From positions 41,335 to 105,334 of the forward strand of contig JAZGGH010000106.1 in NCBI GenBank assembly GCA_036480335.1: 64,000 bases of DNA. Direction: 5' to 3'. Positions 34,728-41,635 of the stretch are shown piece by piece. The translations under genes and the position numbers were made by a program. Origin of the DNA: JAZGER01 sp036480335 (GTDB taxonomy: Bacteria; Pseudomonadota; Gammaproteobacteria; DSM-19610). The notes beneath the pieces are model-generated. The model was not told the origin of the DNA. It worked only from the letters and a program-made list of their open reading frames with translations, and searched no databases. Position 1 is the first letter of the stretch. Every line of letters begins with the position of its first letter.

Positions 34728-34769
34728 TATGAATTGAGTGAGCCAGATACGGGATGTGCAGCCACTAAA

Positions 34770-34791
34770 TTAAGCTTGAATTCATTTTTGT
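34770..34791 (+). promoter_or_regulatory. Tandem operator-like motif, copy 4
   Basis: TTAAGCTTGAA at 34770-34780 (identical to the first half of copy 2) and TTCATTTTTGT at 34781-34791. Then GTAGTAT and GTGTAAACC follow at the same distance as GTAATAC and GTGTTAACC after copy 2. It precedes the cytochrome b561 gene by 60 bases. Confidence 0.65.
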
Positions 34792-34851
34792 GTAGTATTG
34801 TGTAAACCGTACAAAGCATGCGAATCCATACTAAGTTTAAATGAGGACGTC

Positions 34852-35508
34852 ATGATGAATAACAAAATTCGCGTTTGGGATCCACTGGTGAGGATTTTTC
34901 ACTGGAGTCTGGTGCTGACTTTCTTCATCAGTTATCTGAGCGGTGAAGAAGAAAGCAATTTACATATTTATACCGGATACGCCGTGCTTGGGCTGATAAC
35001 ATTCCGTGTGTTATGGGGATTTATTGGCAGCCGATATGCGCGTTTTAGTGATTTCGTGTATTCGCCAAAGACTACCATTCAGTACCTGAAAAGTTTGTTT
35101 GCTAAAAATCCGAAGCACTACATTGGTCATAACCCTGCGGGCGGCTGGATGATAATCGCCATGATATTTTGTCTTTTTGTTATTACCGTGAGTGGCCTCA
35201 AAGTGTATGCCATTGAAGAGGGACTGGGTCCACTGGCAGGTGAAACCCCTGTCCTGACTATTAATCTCATTGCCAATGCAAACGCTGATGGAGGCGACAA
35301 TGATGACCATGAGAAGAATGAAAATGGATACGGAGAAGATGAAGAAGCAGAAGAATTCTGGGAGGAGATACACGAGGCTTCATCAAATTTTATGTTGCTG
35401 TTTATTTTTCTGCATATTGCCGGGGTGATTGTTTCTGGCCGCATACACAATGAGCATCTTGTTAAAGCTATGATCACTGGTAAAAAGACCAGCAAGACTG
35501 ACTTCTGA
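34852..35508 (+). CDS. Cytochrome b561 domain protein with acidic periplasmic loop
   Basis: 218 residues from ATG 34852 with GAGG upstream. Four membrane segments with haem-ligand His in VRIFHWSLVLTFF, EESNLHIYTGYAVLGL and FIFLHIAGVIVSG. Typical bacterial cytochrome b561 with a start IRVWDPLVRIFHW. Between segments 3 and 4 lies a strongly acidic loop (about residues 149-185, with DGGDNDDHEKNENGYGEDEE), which could bind divalent cations. Such proteins are thought to pass electrons from the quinone pool to periplasmic acceptors. It shares the tandem promoter motif with the EF-hand, efflux and propeller genes. Confidence 0.9.
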   Translation: MMNNKIRVWDPLVRIFHWSLVLTFFISYLSGEEESNLHIYTGYAVLGLITFRVLWGFIGSRYARFSDFVYSPKTTIQYLKSLFAKNPKHYIGHNPAGGWMIIAMIFCLFVITVSGLKVYAIEEGLGPLAGETPVLTINLIANANADGGDNDDHEKNENGYGEDEEAEEFWEEIHEASSNFMLLFIFLHIAGVIVSGRIHNEHLVKAMITGKKTSKTDF

Positions 35509-35528
35509 TATTCATGAAATGTAATGAA

Positions 35529-35600
35529 GGGCGCCTCTTGTGTCTCTCAAAAATCATTCGTCTTGAACTCAGACGAAAATCCTGATTAATAGAGGCGCCC
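35529..35600 (+). terminator. Nested inverted repeat after cytochrome b561
   Basis: GGGCGCCTCT (35529-35538) pairs with AGAGGCGCCC (35591-35600); inside lies a second hairpin, TTCGTCT/AGACGAA (35557-35563 and 35571-35577). Followed by CTGAAGTTTT. It could be a terminator or a small structured RNA. Confidence 0.45.
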
Positions 35601-35654
35601 CTGAAGTTTTATGTTGATTGGCTCGTTAAGATAAGAATCAAAGAAGCGTATTCA

Positions 35655-36222
35655 ATGAATGATTCGATGTTAATGCAGGCTTACCGGCAGACTGTGATTG
35701 CTTACCCGAATCAGATTACCCGTGCCGATCAGGATACTCTGATGACAGTCCAGGAGATGAAAGAAACATTGGTCAGTTTGCAGAAGAAACTGGCCAGGAT
35801 AAAGCAGAAGAAGCTTTCGGCAATGCGCAGAGAAATGCACTGGAAGGCAAGAAATTTCTCGACAATAATGCTAAGCAAGCAGGAATTAAAGTATCCTCCC
35901 AATGGATTGCAATATCAGGCAGGGGTTTGGCAGGAAGCCGAAAAAACCGGATAGCGTTACTATCAGATGCCGAGGAATGTTGTTGGATGGCAGAGAGTTT
36001 GTGAATTCATCCGGCCAGGATAAAAAACCGATGACAGTCAAGATTGATGAGGTTATTCATGGCCTGACTGAAGCGTTGCAACTGATGTCAGTGGGTTCCA
36101 GGTGGAAATTATTTATGCCACCTAGTCTTGCCTATGGTAGTCGCAGTACCGGTTTGAATATCCCGCCGAACAGTACTCTGATTTATGAAATTGAATTGCT
36201 AGCAATCGGTAATGATGCATAA
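35655..36222 (+). pseudogene. Decayed FKBP-type peptidyl-prolyl isomerase (FkpA/Mip-like)
   Basis: The pieces of one FKBP gene lie in three frames. Frame of 35655: MNDSMLMQAYRQTVIAYPNQ, part of the N-terminal dimerisation domain. A second frame (about 35768-35893) gives ETGQDKAEEAFGNAQRNALE and GKKFLDNNAKQAGIKV. The first frame resumes with PPNGLQYQ, and then the third frame (to 36222) gives GRKPKKPDSVTIRCRGMLLD, LTEALQLMSVGSRWKLFMPP and IPPNSTLIYEIELLAIG, the FKBP core. At least three frameshifts are needed to read it, and the signal peptide and first part of the N-domain are missing. A functional isomerase is not expected. Confidence 0.83.
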
Positions 36223-36226
36223 CAAT

Positions 36227-36700
36227 CTATGGGGCTACAGAAAAGCGATAAGTTGCATGGCAGGATACGCAGTTTTCCATCAGGGTGGCAAGTTGTGACA
36301 GTGTATGATCAGGATCGCCCAGCTGTTCGGCATCGAGGGCCAGTTGATCAAATTTTGAATGTGTGTCAAAGCCAAGTTTTTTGAACGGCAGGGGTAGTTT
36401 TTCTACTAAAGAACCGGGCATTTCCTGCTGGGCACTACGTCCTGACAGGCGCGCCTGTTGAATAACTTGCTGCATGTTTTCATTGACTATGCCGCTGGTT
36501 ATTTGCTGCACGCTTTGTAAAAAAATCCGCATTTCAGAAAGCACGAGATCGCGTTCTGCGGATTCCAGCTGAATGGCTGTTCTTTTATCAGCCATTGGAT
36601 CAGTTACTGGTGCTATGTTGCCCTGGACTACAAACTTGTAAATGACACCAGCACAAATCAGGGATAACAGTAGAACAATTGACCAGCAGATTTTGCACAT
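36227..36700 (-). CDS. Membrane-anchored class II-like cytochrome c with C-terminal haem site
   Basis: 157 residues from ATG 36700 with GGAGAT upstream. An uncleaved or cleaved N-terminal hydrophobic segment (about 4-24, CWSIVLLLSLICAGVIYKF). The rest is helical and has a single haem site close to the C-terminus, CVSCH in LMENCVSCHATYRFSVAP, the position typical of cytochrome c' (class II), a four-helix bundle. A partner is not apparent; the pseudogene converges from the other side, with only four bases between the ends. Confidence 0.8.
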   Translation of the reverse strand: MCKICWSIVLLLSLICAGVIYKFVVQGNIAPVTDPMADKRTAIQLESAERDLVLSEMRIFLQSVQQITSGIVNENMQQVIQQARLSGRSAQQEMPGSLVEKLPLPFKKLGFDTHSKFDQLALDAEQLGDPDHTLSQLATLMENCVSCHATYRFSVAP

Positions 36701-36778
36701 GAATATCTCCAGATGGGTGGTTTGCACAGATTGGTAAAGAATCTAGTTTAAGTATTGCACACATTGCAGCTAGAGTTC

Positions 36779-36787
36779 TGCTATAAT
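36779..36787 (+). promoter_or_regulatory. Extended -10 promoter upstream of the RNA helicase gene
   Basis: TG-C-TATAAT (36779-36787). The -35 box is not clear, as is usual for extended -10 promoters. It leaves about 200 bases of leader before the helicase start. Confidence 0.5.
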
Positions 36788-36795
36788 TAGTGGTT

Positions 36796-36819
36796 AGGGT
36801 GTTGACCGGTTAACACCCT
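36796..36819 (+). promoter_or_regulatory. 24-bp near-palindrome at the start of the helicase leader
   Basis: AGGGTGTT at 36796-36803 and AACACCCT at 36812-36819 are perfect inverted arms; the centre GACCGGTT is nearly symmetric too. It begins about 9 bases after the -10 box, so it covers the transcription start and may be an operator or a 5' end hairpin. Confidence 0.45.
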
Positions 36820-36992
36820 GTTTGTGATTCTGAAGAGGTTGTTCAGTATTACAAGAACAATCTTGAGTCGTTCGTCTGCTATAAAATAGAAGGCTTTCTG
36901 TCTAAACAAGAATTTATTTTTCCAGCCCAGACCGGCTCCTGTCAGAAGTTATTTTAATTGAACCAGGAAGGGCCAAGACTGGAGTAACACCA

Positions 36993-38327
36993 ATGTCATT
37001 CGATTCTCTCGGCCTTTCGGCTGAACTTTTGCGCGCCATTAATGAGCAGGGCTATGACAAGCCAACGCCTGTTCAGAGTAAGGCGATTCCTCTTATTTTA
37101 CAGGGCAAGGATGTTCTGGCAGGTGCTCAGACGGGCACTGGTAAAACGGCGGGTTTTACTTTGCCATTATTGCATCGGCTAAGTCAGAAACCTGGGAAGG
37201 ATAAACGCGCTGTGCGGGCGTTGGTGCTAACACCGACACGTGAGCTGGCAGCTCAGGTGGAGGAAAGTGTGAAAACCTATGGCCGTCATTTGCCGCTGCG
37301 ATCGACGGTTGTTTTTGGCGGTGTGAAAATTAATCCGCAGATTGAAAAGCTGCGTCGTGGTGTGGATATTCTGGTAGCCACGCCTGGCAGGCTGCTAGAT
37401 CATGCGAGTCAGAAAACGGTTGATTTGTCGAAAATTGAGATTCTGGTGCTCGATGAAGCGGATCGAATGCTGGATATGGGTTTCATACACGATATCCGCA
37501 AGTTGCTTGCGTTGTTGCCAGAAAAAGGGCGGCAGACACTGTTTTTTTCCGCAACATTTTCCAATGAGATCAAGCAGCTCGCTAACCGCTTGCTGAATAA
37601 ACCCGAATTGATTGAAGTTGCGCGCCGTAATACGACTGCTGAACGTATTGAACAGCTGGTTCATCCGGTGGATAAAATACGTAAGCGGGAATTGCTGAGC
37701 CATATGATCGGCTCTCGCAATTGGCGGCAGGTATTGGTCTTTACGCGCACTAAGCATGGTGCAAACCGGCTGGCTCAGCAGCTGGAAAAAGATGGTTTGA
37801 CTGCATCTGCAATACATGGAAATAAAAGTCAGGGCGCTCGTACACGGGCGTTGGCCGGTTTTAAAAATGGTGATGTGCGGGTGCTGGTGGCAACAGATAT
37901 TGCTGCTCGTGGTCTGGACATTGATCAATTACCCCATGTGGTTAACTTTGAGTTGCCAAATGTGCCAGAAGATTATGTGCATCGTATTGGGCGCACGGGG
38001 CGTGCGGGTAATGAGGGACAGGCCGTTTCCCTGGTTTGTGTTGATGAGCATAAGCTATTGCGGGATATAGAGCGCCTGTTGAAAAACAAGATTCCAGAGG
38101 AAATTCTGCAGGGCTATGAGCCTGATCCAACGATTAAGCCCGAGCCTATTCGTAATGGAGGGAATGGAAAAGGACGCAATTCTGGTAAGCCCTCAAACAA
38201 GGCCAGGTCGGGAAATGCCCGCGCTGCCAAGAAACCGGCACAGAAGAATGCCCGACAAAAAACACGCCGTTCTTCGGCGAGTGAAAAAAAATCTTCTGTG
38301 TGGGGTAATTCTCGCCGAGCAGGTTAG
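36993..38327 (+). CDS. rhlE: DEAD-box RNA helicase, RhlE type
   Basis: 444 residues. ATP-dependent RNA helicase. All motifs seen in order: Q motif SFDSLGLSAELLRAINEQGY with PTPVQSKAIPL, I AQTGTGKTAGF, Ia PTRELAAQ, GG, Ib TPGRLLD, II VLDEADRMLDMGF, III FFSATF, IV VLVFTRTKHGANRL, V ATDIAARGLDIDQLPHV and VI HRIGRTGRAG. After about residue 375 comes a basic, low-complexity tail (GKGRNSGKPSNKARSGNARA and more) for RNA binding. The gene has a long leader (about 200 bases), as often seen with cold-induced helicases. Its 3' end overlaps that of the convergent TetR gene by four bases. Confidence 0.93.
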   Translation: MSFDSLGLSAELLRAINEQGYDKPTPVQSKAIPLILQGKDVLAGAQTGTGKTAGFTLPLLHRLSQKPGKDKRAVRALVLTPTRELAAQVEESVKTYGRHLPLRSTVVFGGVKINPQIEKLRRGVDILVATPGRLLDHASQKTVDLSKIEILVLDEADRMLDMGFIHDIRKLLALLPEKGRQTLFFSATFSNEIKQLANRLLNKPELIEVARRNTTAERIEQLVHPVDKIRKRELLSHMIGSRNWRQVLVFTRTKHGANRLAQQLEKDGLTASAIHGNKSQGARTRALAGFKNGDVRVLVATDIAARGLDIDQLPHVVNFELPNVPEDYVHRIGRTGRAGNEGQAVSLVCVDEHKLLRDIERLLKNKIPEEILQGYEPDPTIKPEPIRNGGNGKGRNSGKPSNKARSGNARAAKKPAQKNARQKTRRSSASEKKSSVWGNSRRAG

Positions 38328-38965
38328 CGATTGCTGGCATCGATGGTCAATGATGCCAGGTAGCCTGAGATGCTCTTCAGGCAAGTGCGTAAGCGTTCAA
38401 GACTTTGTGAGCTTTTCGCCAGGCCAATACAGCCTTCGACAGCAGCCATAATAAACATGGCTGTTTCTTCGCAGTTTGTATCCTGGCGTATTTGTCCTGA
38501 TTGAACACCAGCTTGCAACGCGGCTTTGGTGCTTTCATGCCAGAGACTCATAACCGCATCAAGACGCTTTCGAAAGCCTTCATCCAGTGGCGACATTTCC
38601 TGTACCAGATTGTTGAGCGGGCAGCCAAATTGAATCAGTTCATCAGGTTTCATATCCGGCAGTGTTTTGATAACAGTTTGCAGAGTATCTAGCGGGTTAT
38701 TGCTAGCCTCTAACGGTTTTACCCAGATGGATTCAATCATGGGCTGGATAATATCTTCGATGACGGCATATCCGAGTGTCTGCTTGTTTTTGAAGTGATG
38801 ATACAGGGCGCCTTTGGTAAGACCGGTTTCGGTGAGGATATTTTCCAGACGCATGCCCTGAAAGCCGTTGCGAAAGATTTCCATAAAGGCAGTATCGAGA
38901 ATGGCCTGTCTGGTTAGTTCAGGGTTGCGTTCGGTGCGCGGAAGCTTGCTTTGTGTATTGTTCAT
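38324..38965 (-). CDS. TetR/AcrR family transcriptional regulator
   Basis: 213 residues from ATG 38965. DNA-binding helix-turn-helix in the N-terminus: AILDTAFMEIFRNGFQGMRL, ILTETGLTKGALYHHFKNKQ, TLGYAV. The C-terminal ligand domain contains FGCPLNNLVQEMSPLDEGFR, typical of the TetR_C subgroup (COG1309) that includes AcuR-like and TetR_C_33 regulators. It is divergent from a two-gene unit with a DsrE-family protein; a palindromic sequence lies between the -35 and -10 boxes of that unit, so it probably represses it and possibly itself. A conserved Cys (FGCPLNN) could sense redox or sulfur signals. Confidence 0.9.
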   Translation of the reverse strand: MNNTQSKLPRTERNPELTRQAILDTAFMEIFRNGFQGMRLENILTETGLTKGALYHHFKNKQTLGYAVIEDIIQPMIESIWVKPLEASNNPLDTLQTVIKTLPDMKPDELIQFGCPLNNLVQEMSPLDEGFRKRLDAVMSLWHESTKAALQAGVQSGQIRQDTNCEETAMFIMAAVEGCIGLAKSSQSLERLRTCLKSISGYLASLTIDASNR

Positions 38966-39021
38966 ATAGAAGAAAATACTCCACAAATCTAATGCCGGCT
39001 AGTGGTCGGTCGATAAGATAC

Positions 39022-39051
39022 TTGACAAACCAACTAGTATGTATGTATTTT
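39022..39051 (+). promoter_or_regulatory. Promoter with embedded TetR-type operator
   Basis: -35 TTGACA (39022-39027), -10 TATTTT (39046-39051), spacer 18 bp. The spacer contains ACCAACTAGTATGTATGT, with the palindromic core ACTAGT. A related inverted segment, CTAGTGGTCGG, lies about 25 bases upstream. Probable target of the divergent TetR regulator. Confidence 0.55.
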
Positions 39052-39108
39052 ACAGGTTAATTGATTTGTTACAACTGAATTGATTAATGCAATTGTCAGG
39101 AGCAAGCC

Positions 39109-39558
39109 ATGAAATTTATTGGGAACATGGGCGAAATGTCGCTGTTACCCCTGAGATCTGGCCGAAAAAACAAGGTTACTCAACAGCTTGCCTTATATGG
39201 CAAGGAGCTTCGAGTGAGCCTTTCCCGGACAGCATTACAGCAATTACAGCAATCGGAAATGCCTGTAGAAGCTGAGATGGAACTGTATTTCAGTTGCCTG
39301 ATCAGAAAACGCGTTCTTTTTCATCAAAGAACAGGCGTTATCACGCCCGATCAGCATATTCAGCCGGTTACTGATGGGCTTTTTGTCAGCTTTAACCCGG
39401 TCACAACAGCCGCCTGTACGATTGCAGAATACCCCGATGAGCCTTTAAAAGCGCCTATGCCAATCAAAGATCCAGGGAGATTTGTCCCCGACTGGCTGTC
39501 ACTCGATTACCGCAAGGGCAAGTGGGCTGGAGAGTATGGGTTTAAAACGAATACCTGA
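39109..39558 (+). CDS. Hypothetical protein next to a DsrE-family gene
   Basis: 149 residues, AGGAG seven bases before the ATG. No signal peptide and no membrane segment. Parts: MKFIGNMGEMSLLPLRSGRK, ELYFSCLIRKRVLFHQRTG, LFVSFNPVTTAACTIAEYPD, FVPDWLSLDYRKGKWAGEYG. I do not recognise a named family. It has two Cys. It is co-oriented with, and 46 bases upstream of, the DsrE-family gene, and both are downstream of the TetR-controlled promoter, so a common role in sulfur or redox response is an inference. Confidence 0.65.
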   Translation: MKFIGNMGEMSLLPLRSGRKNKVTQQLALYGKELRVSLSRTALQQLQQSEMPVEAEMELYFSCLIRKRVLFHQRTGVITPDQHIQPVTDGLFVSFNPVTTAACTIAEYPDEPLKAPMPIKDPGRFVPDWLSLDYRKGKWAGEYGFKTNT

Positions 39559-39604
39559 TGAACCTTTTAAGCTCTTTAATAACTGATGAAACAGGAGATG
39601 TACT

Positions 39605-40201
39605 ATGGCAACACCTAATAAAGATATGGATCAATGGCTGAGTAATAAGCTGGATGAGTTGTTACCGGCCAAACTGGAAGCCATTAAAGAAAGCAAAACC
39701 CCTTCAATGGCAATTATCGCGACCAAAGGAACACTTGATTGGGCCTACCCACCTTTTATTCTCGCATCTACATCTGCAGCACTTGGCTGGGATACGTCAA
39801 TCTTCTTCACTTTTTACGGCCTGCTATTGTTGAAAAAGGAATTGCCCTGTGAAGTCAGTCCTCTGGGTAATCCTGCCATGCCGATGAAAATGCCTTTTGG
39901 GCCACAGTGGTTTCAGGATTTTGACTGGCCGATGCCAAATGTACTGATGGCGAATGTTCCTGGGTTTGAGAAAGTGGCAACCGGATTAATGAAAAAGACC
40001 TTCAAGAGTAAAGGTGTTGCAACTATTGAGGAGCTGCGCAGCCTTTGTCTTGAGGCCGATGTTAAAATGGTGGCCTGTCAGATGACGGTGGATGTGTTTG
40101 GCTTCAATCAGGATGAGTTCATTCCTGAAGTGACAGATTATGTGGGTGCAACATCTTTTCTACCTGTCGCCAAAGATTCGGATGTTTGTTTGTTTATCTG
40201 A
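39605..40201 (+). CDS. DsrE/DsrF/DrsH-like family protein
   Basis: 198 residues, AGGAG upstream. The family (COG2210, often labelled peroxiredoxin family) shares the DsrE fold and is common in sulfur-oxidising bacteria, where members are thought to handle protein-bound sulfur. Seen: SMAIIATKGTLDWAYPPFIL, AAALGWDTSIFFTFYGLLLL-type segment, FDWPMPNVLMANVPGFE and ATIEELRSLCLEADVKMVAC followed by QMTVDVFG with the conserved Cys. The first ~35 residues form an amphipathic helix. It is likely co-transcribed with the gene at 39109 and ends at a hairpin. Confidence 0.87.
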   Translation: MATPNKDMDQWLSNKLDELLPAKLEAIKESKTPSMAIIATKGTLDWAYPPFILASTSAALGWDTSIFFTFYGLLLLKKELPCEVSPLGNPAMPMKMPFGPQWFQDFDWPMPNVLMANVPGFEKVATGLMKKTFKSKGVATIEELRSLCLEADVKMVACQMTVDVFGFNQDEFIPEVTDYVGATSFLPVAKDSDVCLFI

Positions 40202-40578
40202 TGCAGGTTAACTGGAACTTGTTTGTGTCTGACTGACAGGTTCCAGTTTCAATAGTATTCAAAAGCACCCCTCTATGTGTGCCTTTTCGTCGAAATTGTT
40301 CCTGCATAGGCACATCTCGTACCTATGCGATCCTAATGCCTATCTTAATAATATGTGTTTTTCAAAATCCTGAATAAATTAATGTGCCTCAAGCTAGATT
40401 GCAATTATCCGATACGTTGTTATGGGGCTTCATTGTCTATAATCAGTATATCGGTCAGGCAGCAATGGTGCGTGGGATTATTGTTTTATAAAATTACTGC
40501 GCTTGATGCCTGGTAGACATTGCGAGGTAGTTGGCGTAAAAGTGCTGACGGATAATCCACTTTTTAAAGGAGATAATT
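40202..40578. other. Intergenic region between the DsrE gene and gnd
   Basis: 377 bases without a gene. It holds a perfect 9-bp hairpin at 40210-40248 (AACTGGAAC/GTTCCAGTT, 21-base loop, followed by TTC), a likely terminator of the DsrE unit, and another hairpin at 40304-40328 (GCATAGG/CCTATGC). The rest probably has the gnd promoter, but no clear boxes were found. Confidence 0.5.
40210..40249 (+). terminator. Terminator-like hairpin after the DsrE-family gene
   Basis: AACTGGAAC and GTTCCAGTT, perfect 9-bp stem with a 21-base loop starting nine bases after the stop codon; the T-run is short. Confidence 0.5.
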
Positions 40579-41592
40579 ATGCAGGTAGGCATGGTTGGTG
40601 TTGGCAGAATGGGGGCGAATCTGGTGCGCCGTTTACTGCGAGACTCGCATCAGTGTGTTGCTTATGATGTCAGTAGGGAAGCGATTGATGAAATTGCAAA
40701 AGACGGGGCTACAGCAGCCTATAGTCTGGAAGAATTCGTCAAGGCTTTGCAAGCTCCGCGTGTTGTCTGGGTAATGGTACCCGTTGCCTATACTGAGGAA
40801 ACACTCAAAGATGTGACTGCACTGTTGGAGCCAGGAGATATCATCATAGACGGCGGTAATTCCATGTGGCAAGACGATGTTGATCGCGCGGCTGATCTGG
40901 CTACCAGAAAGGTACACTATGTTGATATTGGTACCTCAGGTGGCGTGTTTGGTCTGGAGCGTGGTTTCGCGCTCATGGTTGGTGGTGAGGATGATATCAT
41001 TCAGCACCTTGAGCCTGTCTTCGATACCCTTGCTCCCGGCATTGATGCTGCCGAGCGGACGCCTGATGTTAGTGGCTTGCCAAAGCCGGGTGAAAAAGGC
41101 TGGTTGCATTGTGGTCCTGCGGGTGCCGGACATTTTGTTAAAATGGTTCATAATGGTATTGAGTATGGAATGATGGCGGCCATTGCCGAAGGACTGGGTG
41201 TTTTAAATGCAGCGGATGCAGGTTTTGATGAGCGCCAGAAAGATGCTGAAACCACTCCATTGCGCGACCCTCAATACTATCAATACAAATTCGATACGGC
41301 GGCTGTTGCCGAGGTCTGGCGACGAGGTAGCGTGATTTCGTCCTGGCTGATTGATTTGACCGCTCACGCCATGGCTGTGGATCCTGAGCTGGATGCATTT
41401 ACAGGTCGGGTTTCAGATAGCGGTGAAGGACGCTGGACGGTTCAGGCGGCGGTAGAATTAGGCGTTCCTGCGCATACAATAACGGCGTCACTTTTTGAGC
41501 GTTTTGCCAGTCGCGGAAAGTCAGAGTTTTCCGATAAGGTTCTGTCTGCCATGCGTAAGGAATTTGGTGGGCACCACGAGAAAAAATCCTGA
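40579..41592 (+). CDS. gnd: 6-phosphogluconate dehydrogenase (decarboxylating), short YqeC-type
   Basis: 337 residues, AAAGGAG seven bases before ATG. Converts 6-phosphogluconate to ribulose 5-phosphate with reduction of NAD(P). It is the short type with one third less sequence than E. coli Gnd. Motifs: MVGVGRMGANLVRRLL (nucleotide site), GGNSMWQDDVDRA, DIGTSGGVFGLERGFALMVG, and HFVKMVHNGIEYGMMAAIAE with the catalytic Lys. Followed by zwf in the same direction after 43 bases; that gap contains a direct repeat (TTGAGTACAAG at 41601 and 41617). Its product feeds the Calvin cycle kinase encoded by prk. Confidence 0.95.
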   Translation: MQVGMVGVGRMGANLVRRLLRDSHQCVAYDVSREAIDEIAKDGATAAYSLEEFVKALQAPRVVWVMVPVAYTEETLKDVTALLEPGDIIIDGGNSMWQDDVDRAADLATRKVHYVDIGTSGGVFGLERGFALMVGGEDDIIQHLEPVFDTLAPGIDAAERTPDVSGLPKPGEKGWLHCGPAGAGHFVKMVHNGIEYGMMAAIAEGLGVLNAADAGFDERQKDAETTPLRDPQYYQYKFDTAAVAEVWRRGSVISSWLIDLTAHAMAVDPELDAFTGRVSDSGEGRWTVQAAVELGVPAHTITASLFERFASRGKSEFSDKVLSAMRKEFGGHHEKKS

Positions 41593-41600
41593 TGCTGGAT

Positions 41601-41627
41601 TTGAGTACAAGCCTGTTTGAGTACAAG
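41601..41627 (+). repeat. Short direct repeat in gnd-zwf gap
   Basis: TTGAGTACAAG at 41601-41611 and again at 41617-41627 (16-bp period). The second copy is followed by GAAG, the zwf ribosome site. Confidence 0.6.
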
Positions 41628-41635
41628 GAAGAAAA

